Shown here one piece after another: positions 55,301 to 63,612 of a stretch of DNA of 64,000 nucleotides (positions are counted from its first letter, which is position 1; each line of letters opens with the position of its first letter). The position numbers were made by a program, and so were the translations under genes. Location: NCBI RefSeq assembly GCF_034424315.1, contig NZ_CP139972.1, positions 1,116,001 to 1,180,000 of the forward strand, given 5' to 3'. Source of the stretch: Chitinophaga sancti. Its GTDB lineage: Bacteria; Bacteroidota; Bacteroidia; Chitinophagales; Chitinophagaceae. Below the pieces are notes generated by a model that made no database searches, was not told the origin of the DNA, and saw only the letters and a program-made list of their open reading frames with translations.

Positions 55301-58300
55301 CCAACAATCATCTCCGGTGAACGATCCATGATGATACCTATTTTTGTACCGGTATTTGCACCGTAGCGCAACAGCCGATCAGCATAATATTCAGCCGATT
55401 GATGCAGTTCCAGATAAGTAAGGGTGGTGTCATAGCACCGGATGGCAATATGTTCCGGCCTGCGTTTTACCTGTTGTTCAAACAGCTGATACAAATGGCT
55501 GTCTTTCGGATGTTCCGTGCCGGAAGGATTAAATTGAAACAACAGCTGTTGCCGCTCCTGTGGCGACAGGAGATTCATTTCCCTCAGCTGCTTATCAGGA
55601 TGTGACACGATATCTGTCAGCAGCTGTATATAATGACCGGCCATCCGCTGTATGGTGGTTTCTTTGAATAGCGCGGTGCTGTACTTGAAACTAATCTTCA
55701 GTTCAGCATTATATTCCAGCACTTCTACCGTAAGATCTACTTTGGTTGCGTTATCAGTTACAGGATAAGGGCTGATATGCAGGCCGTTTATATCCGGTAA
55801 AGGCATACCGGTATTGTGTAAGGCGAAGATAGTGTCGAACAGCGGATTCCGGGAAGTGTCTTTCTTCAGCTGAAGTGCGTTGACCAGTTTTTCAAACGGA
55901 TAATCCTGGTGCTGATAAACAGCTGCGGCAGTAGCTTTGATTTCCTGCAGATACGCAGAGAACTGTTTACCAGGCTGCGGATAACTTCTCCATGGAATCA
56001 TATTTACGAACATACCCATGATCTCCTGCAGATCTGCGTGCATCCTGTTTGCCATAGGTACGCCTACAATGATATCTTCCTGATCTGTGTATTTATGAAG
56101 TAATGCGGTGTATGCAGAGAACAACACAATGAATAGCGAAGTATGGCCGGAAGCTGCAAACCCCTGTAAGCGGCGGGTCAGAAGAGGATCAGTAGTAACG
56201 GTGACAGTGTAGCCATCGAAGGTGATATGAGGCGGTCGTTGAAAATCACATGGCAAGGAAAGTACCGGTAATGTTCCCTGAAGATGTTCCAGCCAATACC
56301 GTTCCCCGCTGCGGTAATACCCTGATGCCCACTGTTGCTGCTGCCATTGAACATAGTCCCTGTGTTGCAGCCTGACAGGTTGTAGCTGAACGCGCTGGTA
56401 CAGCTGACTGATCTCCTGCATGAATAATGTTTCTGTGATCCCATCGGAAATAATATGATGATTAGCCAGTGCAAGGAAATACTTACCGCTAGCTATTTTC
56501 AGCAATGCTGCACGGAAAAGTGGTGGTTGTTCCAGGTTATAGGAGGCCCTTAATTGCTGAACAACTGCAGGAATATCTTCCAGATCGCCTTCGTTGTAAA
56601 ACAGTGGCATTTCCACATTTTCAGCGATTCTTTTTACCGGTGTTCCCTTGTGCAACAAGTATGCGGTACGGAAAATTTCATGCCGCTGTACAAGGGCCTG
56701 CAATGCCAGCCGCAGTTGCGCTATGTCCGGAAAACCTTCCAGCAGCATAGGGAAGAGAGATTGATAACTATGGTTATGCTGCGTACTGTTCTGATGTACA
56801 TACACCATTGTTTCAGAAAAGCTCAGCGGGTACCAGGACTGTTTCCGGCTACGGTTTATTTTGTAATCGCTGCGTTGCAATACATTTCCGGAGCTATCTA
56901 TCCATGTTGCCAGCCCTGCGATGGTAGGATGCCGGAATACTACGCTGAGCGGTAGTGCTGTGCGGAAAGCCTGTTGCAGGCGTACTGCGAGGACAGTGGC
57001 CGTCAGCGAATGTCCGCCGCATTCAAAAAGATTCTGATGGATATCCGGCTTTTCTGTTTTGAGAAGGCTGCTCCAGATGGCTTCAATTTTTCGCTCGGTA
57101 GCAGTGGTTGCAGTGGTAACGCTATCTTTTGCTACCGGTGCGCCAGCCGGCAGCTTGGCTAATTTTCTGTAATCAATTTTACCGTTGCTCGTTAATGGTA
57201 TTGCATCCAATACGGTAAATTCTGAAGGGATCATATAGGAAGGAAGACGGCCGGACAGAAAATGGTTCAATTCCCGGGTAGTGAGTGCAGTACCTTGTTT
57301 TACGGTATAGAAAGCTTGCAGGTATTTATCCGCATCAGCAGGATTTTTTACGATCACTACTGCATTCTGAATACCAGGGCAACTCCGCAGCTGCAGGGCT
57401 ATCTCTTCCGGTTCTATACGAAAGCCACGTAGTTTTGTCTGCTGATCTATTCTTCCTATAAACAGGATTGCATCATCCTGTTGTTTGACGAGATCACCGC
57501 TCCGGTATACTGTTACGCCGGGCAACTGCGGAAGTGTTGTAAACTTACCCTGCATCCTTTGTGTGTCCAGATAACCGGCAGCAAGACCGTCTCCGGCTAT
57601 GTACAATTCCCCGGGAACGCCTGCCGGCGCTAAAGTCTGGCCATTCACAATATACAGCTGGGTGTTGGAAAGCGGAAACCCAATAGGAATAGCAGTTGCA
57701 TCAGCAGGAATATGATTCACCGGGTAATAGGATGAAAAGACGGAGCCTTCTGTAGGCCCGTACATATTGATCAGTTTACCCGCACCGAGATATGAAAGGG
57801 CCGTTTGCATATGGGAGACAGATGCCATTTCCCCGCCAGTGAGTAATTTTCTCAGGGGCAACAGGGCCTCCGGGATATTATCTACCATGGCATTGAAGAG
57901 TGCAGTTGTCATGAAACTGACAGTGATCTGTTTCTCCGCTATCAGCCGGGCAATAAGGTGCATATCCTGTCTGGATTCCTGGTCGGCAATTACCAGCGTG
58001 GCTCCATGAAGCAATGCGCCGAAAATATCAAACAGCGAGGCATCAAAGGCATAGTTGGATAAATGCAGGATGTTGTCTGTCTGCCTGATATCAATATAGT
58101 TGGTGTTGATGACGGTTCTGATGATATTGAAATGCCGGATTACTATGCCCTGTGGCTTTCCTGTGGTGCCTGATGTATAAATAATACAGGCCGGGGAAGC
58201 GGTATCTTCATCACCGGAAACATAAATTTTATCTGCATCCCGGATGGATGTATCATCCAGTATTATAATATTTTGTTTGAATGCCCGCGTAGCTGGCAAT

Positions 58301-60012
58301 AGTTGTTGCTGTACCAGCAAAGCCGCTGCCTGGCTGTTTTCCAGCATATAGGCTATCCTTTCTTCCGGAAAGCTTACATCTATTGGCAGATAAGTGCATC
58401 CGGCCTTTAATACACCCATGATGGCGATGATCATCTCATCTGATGGCGTTGTCATTAAACCGATGACTGAGCCGGCGCTAACTCCGCTGGTACGGATTAC
58501 ATTCGCCACCTGATTCGTTTTTTCATGAAGTTGTTCGTAGGTCAGCAGCTGATCCCGGAATATGAGTGCAGGGTGAGCAGGAGTATGCTGTGCCTTTTCT
58601 GCAAAAATCCGTTGGATAGTACTTTTAGGGTATTCCTTGTTACTGCCGCGGAACATATTCAGCTGATGGTGGAGTTGCGCTGTGGTAAGCTGACTTATAT
58701 CTGCCATCTTTATTTCGGGGTCACTGCTGAGGGTATCCAGCAGGTGATGGAAATGATCGGCCAGCCGCGTGATTGTTTCATTGCTGAATAAGCCGCTGTA
58801 ATATTCTACGGAGAAGGCGAGACGGGCGTCTGTTTCCAGCATCCCGAAGGTAAGATCAAGTTCAGCTTTGTTATGAATGAATTCTACCGGGCTAACCTGA
58901 AGTTCACCATAGCTTGCTGTGTGCTGTTTGTGGTGAAAGTATAACACATCATACAATGGGTTTCTGCCGGGATCTCTGCGGCCGCAATATTTTTCCACCA
59001 GTTTACCTACGTCATACCAGTAGTGTTGTTCAGCGCCGCTGGTATACGCACTAAGCTCCTGCAGCAGCTCCATGAAAGTTTTATCCGGAGAGAGGGATGC
59101 TGTAACCGGCAACGTGTTGATGAACAGTCCGCATATGTTATCCAGCGTTGTATCAGGACGTATCTCTCTGGGCATGCCAATGATGATGTTTTCCTGGCGG
59201 CTGTATTTATGCAGCAATACAAATAAAACAGTCAGGCATACTTTGTAAAGAGGAACATGCTGTTGTGCTGCCAGCAGCTGCAAGCGGCGGGCCGCATCAT
59301 CACTGACAGGGTAATGAATGATGGTGCCGCTGAAATTAAATACAGCAGGCCGTTTGAAGTCGGCCGGCAATTCAAGCACAGGTAATTCCCCGCTGAGCTT
59401 TGAGGACCAGAAGGTTTCCGCCTCTTTTAGGAGGGCCGGAGAAATGTGCCCGCTGAGCAGGGAGGCATACGCTGTGTACTGTGTAGTAATTACGGGTAGC
59501 GCTTCCTGATGATACAGCCGGAAGAGGTCATGCATAATAATTTCTTCAGACCTGAGATCTGAAATGATATGGTGCATATCTATCACAAGAATGTGTGTGT
59601 TGTCTCCGGTTTTAATCAGACAGGCCCTGAACAGCGGGGCCTGATCCAGGTGGAAGGGCCGGATAAAATCTGTGATAAACTGCTGTAGCTGGTGCGTTGC
59701 CACCTGGTCATGGTAGCTGAATTCAAAGGAAGGAACATGTTCCTGGATATATTGCACGGGTTCGTTATTTTCCAGCAGGAAGGAGGCTCTCAGCTGTTCA
59801 TGCCGCGTCAGCAACTGTTCAAATGCATGTCTTAATTTAGGTAAATGCATCTCTCCGGTTATCTTTCTGACAACAGGAGAATTATAGGCAGTACTGGATA
59901 TGTTCAGCTGATGAATGATCCACATTCGTTTCTGGGAGGGAGTTACCGGGAAAGAGTTATGCAATGGCTCTTTCAGCAGTGGGCTGCTGGCAACAATGGT
60001 TTTATGGTACAT
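52366..60012 (-). CDS. Two-module nonribosomal peptide synthetase, C-A-T-C-A-T-E
   Basis: 2548 residues. C1 (about 20-450) has HHIISDL. A1 (470-960) has YTSGTTGKPQG and the pocket D-A-F-F-L-G-M-V-F. T1 carrier Ser in GGHSLTATV near 994. C2 (1055-1490) has HHIISDG. A2 (1510-2010) has YTSGSTGEPKG and pocket D-G-F-F-L-G-V-V-F. T2 Ser in GGHSLKALQV near 2049. The terminal domain (2110-2548) has HHLISDGISW and is an epimerase type. The A2 code is one residue from the published Ile code DGFFLGVVYK, so module 2 probably activates Ile and releases a D-configured residue; A1 looks like a related branched-chain pocket. There is no thioesterase. Pocket reading is by eye. Confidence 0.9.
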   Translation of the reverse strand: MYHKTIVASSPLLKEPLHNSFPVTPSQKRMWIIHQLNISSTAYNSPVVRKITGEMHLPKLRHAFEQLLTRHEQLRASFLLENNEPVQYIQEHVPSFEFSYHDQVATHQLQQFITDFIRPFHLDQAPLFRACLIKTGDNTHILVIDMHHIISDLRSEEIIMHDLFRLYHQEALPVITTQYTAYASLLSGHISPALLKEAETFWSSKLSGELPVLELPADFKRPAVFNFSGTIIHYPVSDDAARRLQLLAAQQHVPLYKVCLTVLFVLLHKYSRQENIIIGMPREIRPDTTLDNICGLFINTLPVTASLSPDKTFMELLQELSAYTSGAEQHYWYDVGKLVEKYCGRRDPGRNPLYDVLYFHHKQHTASYGELQVSPVEFIHNKAELDLTFGMLETDARLAFSVEYYSGLFSNETITRLADHFHHLLDTLSSDPEIKMADISQLTTAQLHHQLNMFRGSNKEYPKSTIQRIFAEKAQHTPAHPALIFRDQLLTYEQLHEKTNQVANVIRTSGVSAGSVIGLMTTPSDEMIIAIMGVLKAGCTYLPIDVSFPEERIAYMLENSQAAALLVQQQLLPATRAFKQNIIILDDTSIRDADKIYVSGDEDTASPACIIYTSGTTGKPQGIVIRHFNIIRTVINTNYIDIRQTDNILHLSNYAFDASLFDIFGALLHGATLVIADQESRQDMHLIARLIAEKQITVSFMTTALFNAMVDNIPEALLPLRKLLTGGEMASVSHMQTALSYLGAGKLINMYGPTEGSVFSSYYPVNHIPADATAIPIGFPLSNTQLYIVNGQTLAPAGVPGELYIAGDGLAAGYLDTQRMQGKFTTLPQLPGVTVYRSGDLVKQQDDAILFIGRIDQQTKLRGFRIEPEEIALQLRSCPGIQNAVVIVKNPADADKYLQAFYTVKQGTALTTRELNHFLSGRLPSYMIPSEFTVLDAIPLTSNGKIDYRKLAKLPAGAPVAKDSVTTATTATERKIEAIWSSLLKTEKPDIHQNLFECGGHSLTATVLAVRLQQAFRTALPLSVVFRHPTIAGLATWIDSSGNVLQRSDYKINRSRKQSWYPLSFSETMVYVHQNSTQHNHSYQSLFPMLLEGFPDIAQLRLALQALVQRHEIFRTAYLLHKGTPVKRIAENVEMPLFYNEGDLEDIPAVVQQLRASYNLEQPPLFRAALLKIASGKYFLALANHHIISDGITETLFMQEISQLYQRVQLQPVRLQHRDYVQWQQQQWASGYYRSGERYWLEHLQGTLPVLSLPCDFQRPPHITFDGYTVTVTTDPLLTRRLQGFAASGHTSLFIVLFSAYTALLHKYTDQEDIIVGVPMANRMHADLQEIMGMFVNMIPWRSYPQPGKQFSAYLQEIKATAAAVYQHQDYPFEKLVNALQLKKDTSRNPLFDTIFALHNTGMPLPDINGLHISPYPVTDNATKVDLTVEVLEYNAELKISFKYSTALFKETTIQRMAGHYIQLLTDIVSHPDKQLREMNLLSPQERQQLLFQFNPSGTEHPKDSHLYQLFEQQVKRRPEHIAIRCYDTTLTYLELHQSAEYYADRLLRYGANTGTKIGIIMDRSPEMIVGIWAILRIGATYVPVDPDYPSERIAFMLQDSTASICLTTYQVYSSVNIPFTGKMLIIDTENEVPAAALTVPAAASPGPAYIMYTSGSTGEPKGVAIEHYNVIRTVVQTNYIDISEADSILQVSNYVFDGSVFDIFGSLLNGATLVLMKQESISDTEQLETLIRDNHITVMFITTALFNVYMQHCPECFQTVRKLLFGGEQVSPVHVKMALANLGTDKVIHVYGPTENTVFSTAYTVSEVTDTNCIPIGVPLSGTQAYVFNHSNTINPVGVPGELYLSGDGIGSGYWNRPALNKERFPENPFNPGTLLYKTGDLVKWQEDGNIVFLGRADQQVKIRGFRIEPGEIEALLGMHPDIEQCAVAVKENIHTKEKTLCAWFSGRDELESATLKSYLGKRLPHYMIPDLFIRLQRLPLNTNGKINRKALTEIADELTVSGEYAGRQEQPFVSPATPKEHAIAAVWRKVFGLEKVSIRDNFYTLGGHSLKALQVVSLLLQDGFVLTVNDLFNYPTIGELAAVISLQQVAGKKKQKVKNPVVFGHQQQGYPLSAVQQRFFQRKLRNHNIFNSPFLIALTQTVAIETMQAALQGILENHPVLTSHFVEMPGGQWRQCYRQLKAGDYFMQTDLAQIPADEHQQAITGHCSALQHQFLLTEGPLFKVVLFENYLAPGRQVLFFLFHHLISDGISWQVFIGEFRQRCLEPAAHAPVSTGASYAEWCLRLEQYAQKGRFKTAAAYWNQVLRKGSPFLPDMFPGTKPLQKEMTYFESAAITTKAESSLLHDAVAHYKANIFTILLSAFYCACRDLQERKTLSLYVMSAQRESFFPEVDIQKTVGFFAGAYPVCLEAAAPVEGNYRATVQAVKDTLLKVPKGGLDYFVLKHLAPSSPLHPGQEPACPVLFHYLNLVPAVQDNDFFTPLQLPAGLTHDPENPSAYLINITAVSDHEGPKLTFYYSQTHFYQSTIAALFRSFRQHLLHIINTNNP

Positions 60013-60038
60013 AGGGTTCTTATTTCCGAATGAAAAAT

Positions 60039-61940
60039 TTAATGAAGTATCTCCTGCGTAGCAACTGCGAATAGTTCTCTCAGTTGCCCGATATCAATGG
60101 TGTAACTGCTGCGGAATCTGAAGATGATCCTGCCTTCGGTGGTGGAAGCGGAGGCGATGCAGTTAAGCAGACTATTGATAGGAAGCGGGTTAGGTTCTGT
60201 ATTTACTTGCGCTGTTGCTGCTTCGGGTATTTCATCAGCATTACCGAGAAAATTAAACATCAGGATATCAAAATGTGCAAATCCTTCTCCGGCATCCATG
60301 AGTCTGCGGATCTCCGGCCAGCCGGGTTTGGATGCGGGTAGTAAAAGCTGATGCAGGAAATTGAGATTATGTTTCTTCAGGTTCGTTAAGCGCCGGGATA
60401 CGGCTTCGCCGGTTTCGGCAACAGACCACCTGCCATCTGTCAGCATAGGCACCATGTCCGTAAATTCACCGATCGTATTATAGTATAGCTTGTTTTCATA
60501 CTGACGTCCGTCGCACACGAAGAGAAGAGGTATCTGTGCCGTACCCAGGTAACGGTGCAGTGCGCGGGTATATATAGCCAGTGTTGTTGCGAGGATATCC
60601 TGCTGCTGAACGGTATCCTGTAAAGATACCTCGATACTGAAAGAATAACTCAGCTGTGACTCACTGCCATGGATACTTTTCCTTATCTGCTGTTTGGCGT
60701 TGTAAAATTCTTCCAGCTGAAATGTCCCGATTACTTCCTGTTCAGCAATGTCCTGTGGCCCTTTCCCGATTGCATTCACATAAGTTTCAAAGGGAACAAT
60801 CTTTTCAGTACGCACCTTTTTTTTATCCATCAGATCCTGGTAATAATTCAACAGCTGATTTTTCAATACTTCACCAGTTACCCTGTCAAAGATTACGTGG
60901 CTGAAGATCATCACCAGGTAATATTCTTTCAGGTTTACACGAAACAATACGAACTGGTGGAAAATTTTTCCAGGCTCATATTTACGGAAAACCAATGATG
61001 TTGCCAGGTGTTGAAAATCAGCCGGAGAACACTGATAGCCTGCAAGGTCAATAAGGGGAATAGCTGGTACTATTGTAGGATCAAAAGCATATTCCTCCCA
61101 GTTGTAACAATTTCCCTCATTTACGGCCACGCTTCTCAGCAGGCTATGACGCTTTATCAGGATACTGTAAACCTGTTGCAGGGTAGGTACATCCACATAG
61201 GTGTTCAGCAAAAGGTAGTCTACACAGGCGGGCGTATGAAAAAATATCTGCAGCTGCTGCATGGCGCATAAGGGGTATTGCTGTAATACCACTGTATTGC
61301 TGATGGCTTCATCATTGACATGGAATGTTTCATGAATAAGCGCTTGTGCTGCTGTTACATCGAATGACTGCAATGGCTGCAGCCCCAGCATGGAATAAAA
61401 TTCTGCAGCCTGGAAGGAAGCTGTTGTGCCGTCAAAACTTCCTCCGCCGGATATGTAGTGGGGCAGCACAGCGGGCGCTATCTGCTGTACGGATTCGCTG
61501 ATGAGTTGTTGTACAGTGGCAGTTTTGTCCGGTTCAGTAAAGAGTATGTGCAGTTCGCTGACGTCGTCGTTGTACCGGACGTGTATCGTTTTGCACGAGA
61601 CAGTTATGCCGCTCTTGTGATGGATAAAATCTTCAAGACTTGCACAAGTGTCTACCAGGTTGATTGCTGAAGGTTGCCATAATTCCTGCGTCATCTTCCG
61701 GATAGTCTGGTGGTGTATAATATCCCTTAAAGTAACCGGGTAGCCGGCTTTTTTCATCCTGCTCATGATGACAATAGCATTGATCGAATTGCCTCCCTGT
61801 TCAAAGAAACGTTTTTCGGGATCAATGTCAGGTACTCCCAGTACTTCTTTCCAGATGGCAGCTACTTCAGTTGTTACTTTACTCTCTTTGACGGATGCAG
61901 CATTTTCTTCAGTATGCGATACATTCAGGGCGGGTTTCAT
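60039..61940 (-). CDS. Carrier-protein plus degenerate condensation-like protein
   Basis: 633 residues. A carrier domain at about 20-95 has FFEQGGNSINAIV with the phosphopantetheine Ser. A region 225-635 has the length and order of a condensation domain. The catalytic HHxxxDG motif is replaced: the corresponding stretch reads SHVIFDRVTG, so it lacks the second His and the Gly. The domain may be a docking or structural condensation-like element, or work in an unusual reaction. There is no adenylation domain, so the carrier must be loaded in trans. It is the first gene of the operon, 26 bp upstream of the NRPS. Start at ATG 61940; the open frame also begins at TTG 61946. Confidence 0.85.
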   Translation of the reverse strand: MKPALNVSHTEENAASVKESKVTTEVAAIWKEVLGVPDIDPEKRFFEQGGNSINAIVIMSRMKKAGYPVTLRDIIHHQTIRKMTQELWQPSAINLVDTCASLEDFIHHKSGITVSCKTIHVRYNDDVSELHILFTEPDKTATVQQLISESVQQIAPAVLPHYISGGGSFDGTTASFQAAEFYSMLGLQPLQSFDVTAAQALIHETFHVNDEAISNTVVLQQYPLCAMQQLQIFFHTPACVDYLLLNTYVDVPTLQQVYSILIKRHSLLRSVAVNEGNCYNWEEYAFDPTIVPAIPLIDLAGYQCSPADFQHLATSLVFRKYEPGKIFHQFVLFRVNLKEYYLVMIFSHVIFDRVTGEVLKNQLLNYYQDLMDKKKVRTEKIVPFETYVNAIGKGPQDIAEQEVIGTFQLEEFYNAKQQIRKSIHGSESQLSYSFSIEVSLQDTVQQQDILATTLAIYTRALHRYLGTAQIPLLFVCDGRQYENKLYYNTIGEFTDMVPMLTDGRWSVAETGEAVSRRLTNLKKHNLNFLHQLLLPASKPGWPEIRRLMDAGEGFAHFDILMFNFLGNADEIPEAATAQVNTEPNPLPINSLLNCIASASTTEGRIIFRFRSSYTIDIGQLRELFAVATQEILH

Positions 61941-62931
61941 AAACAATTACTTATTGCGTAATAAATTGCGTCAGAGCATGGATTGAAAATACTACCGTTG
62001 CTATTTATGTAACAAGTTTCAGGATTTTTCTACGTGAAAATACGGTTCGTGTATGCGATATATATGCAACACCTGCTTTATGATAGGCTGACTCCCATTA
62101 TGCTACGGCCTTGTATCCGGGCAATTACAGCTTCAATACATACGCCTATAAATATTATCCACGAAAGGGCATACAATATTTTCAATATCTGCCTGGATGT
62201 GATTTTAATTTTCATAGTTGTTCTGGGGTTAATGATAATGTAAACCTAATGAATATTTGTCGAAAAACAATAGATATTTAACGTGTTGGGCTATTAGAAT
62301 ATGAATATTCCGGGCATAAAAAAAAGTTGAGCATTTGACTAATAGCCAGTTAATTAGAAGTGGTCGTACAAATAATTAACATGCACAATTTAAGAACGAA
62401 CTTCGTAAAATGCTATCGTATATGCAAAGAGTTATTTAAAACTGAAACAGTTCAAGGTTTTAATTTTGGCCATTATTCTTTGGCTCCGAAGATGAATGAT
62501 TATGACATTGCTATATTTTATCTGCATTTAAATAACGCGTTATTTATAGCCAAAATTACTAGCAACCAAACCTTTTAAGTAGCTAATGCGGATTGTTTGC
62601 ATCTATTCGCCGAACCAAATCAGCTACCGTATGAATATCCCGAAAACTTGCCTACCTGGGTTTCAGCGTCGTCTTATGATTTCCTTTTCAGCATGGATGG
62701 TAATGAAATTGCAAAGGTCCCCCAAGGTCTTTTCATCTTCCGGATCAAGTATATTCGTCCAAGCTACCCTGTCCGCTGCCATGCGGAAATAATGATAAAA
62801 AATAACAAAAAAAAAGAGGACATTAATAATAGTAGTAATAGATTTGATTCTTTTAATTATTAAACCACTTATTGCTTGCTAACAAATGGGGAGTACCAAA
62901 AAGTTAAGCTCCTTTTCTTAACTTTGAACTA
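61941..62931. other. Gene-poor region upstream of the NRPS operon
   Basis: About 990 bp. It must hold the NRPS promoter. The right-hand copy of the 19-bp block lies at 62278-62296, and a hairpin at 62289-62347. Two short plus frames (62360-62578 and 62597-62863) read as protein-like, the second with YEYPENLPTWVSASSYDF, and may be remnants of one frameshifted gene. No family is recognised. Confidence 0.45.
62278..62353. repeat. Imperfect hairpin overlapping the shared 19-bp block
   Basis: GGCTATTAG (62289-62297) pairs with CTAATAGCC (62339-62347), and the outer TTAAC (62278-62282) pairs with GTTAA (62349-62353). The left arm is part of the 19-bp block TTAACGTGTTGGGCTATTA that recurs with one change at 51339. 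The loop contains an A-run. Confidence 0.5.
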
Positions 62932-63520
62932 ATGAGTGAACCAACAGGACACAACCACAACAAAGCCTTTAAACAGATGGCGATAGACTTTTATCTGAAG
63001 GGAAAGCAGCAGGAGAGTCAGCGAAAGATAATAGATTGGGCGTAGATCTACTTCGGCGATGATCCAGAGAGCATAGGGTGAATGGTAGTCGTTGCTTTCC
63101 TGGTAATGGGAAACAGAATCTAACTCCGGTTTAGAAAGAAATACAGGCATTAAAGAAAGCACTGAAGGAGTCAGAAATGGAAAATCAGATTTTAAAAAAG
63201 GCGGTAAGCATCTTCTCCGGGGAAGGCAACAAATATTCAGGGTTTAAAGAACCGCATCAGCAAATTGAAGTCAGCAAGATGAGTAAGGCATGTAGAGTCA
63301 ATCGCAGCAGTTATTATGCCTGGTTAACCTGGCTACCATTAAGACAAGCGATCAGCAATTATTATCTTTCACAAAGCATTGAGGCAATATACCAATCCGG
63401 GAAGGGCAGGTATTGAAGTCCCAAAATAACGGGGGGCCTAAGGTCTGAAGGAATAGATGTTTCAAGACAAAGAGTAGCCCGGATTATGGGGTTGAAGGGT
63501 GTTCGCGGAGTAATATATGG
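62932..63520 (+). pseudogene. IS3-family transposase relic (orfA and start of orfB)
   Basis: A frame from 62932 reads HNKAFKQMAIDFYLKGKQQ, an orfA-like N-terminus, then meets stops. The piece from 63177 reads MENQILKKAVSIFSG, then VNRSSYYAWLTWL as orfA/orfB junction features. Further on, with another shift, GSPKITGGLRSEGIDVSRQR and VARIMGLKGVRG match the orfB region. Several stops and shifts make it inactive. Terminal repeats were not found. Confidence 0.75.
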
Positions 63521-63612
63521 CACCTGAGCAATTTAAAAATTCTTTCATTAAACAAGCGGCCTAACCAGGTGCTTATTTTCTGGTTGCAAATCCAATACCT
63601 TAATCACCTAAT

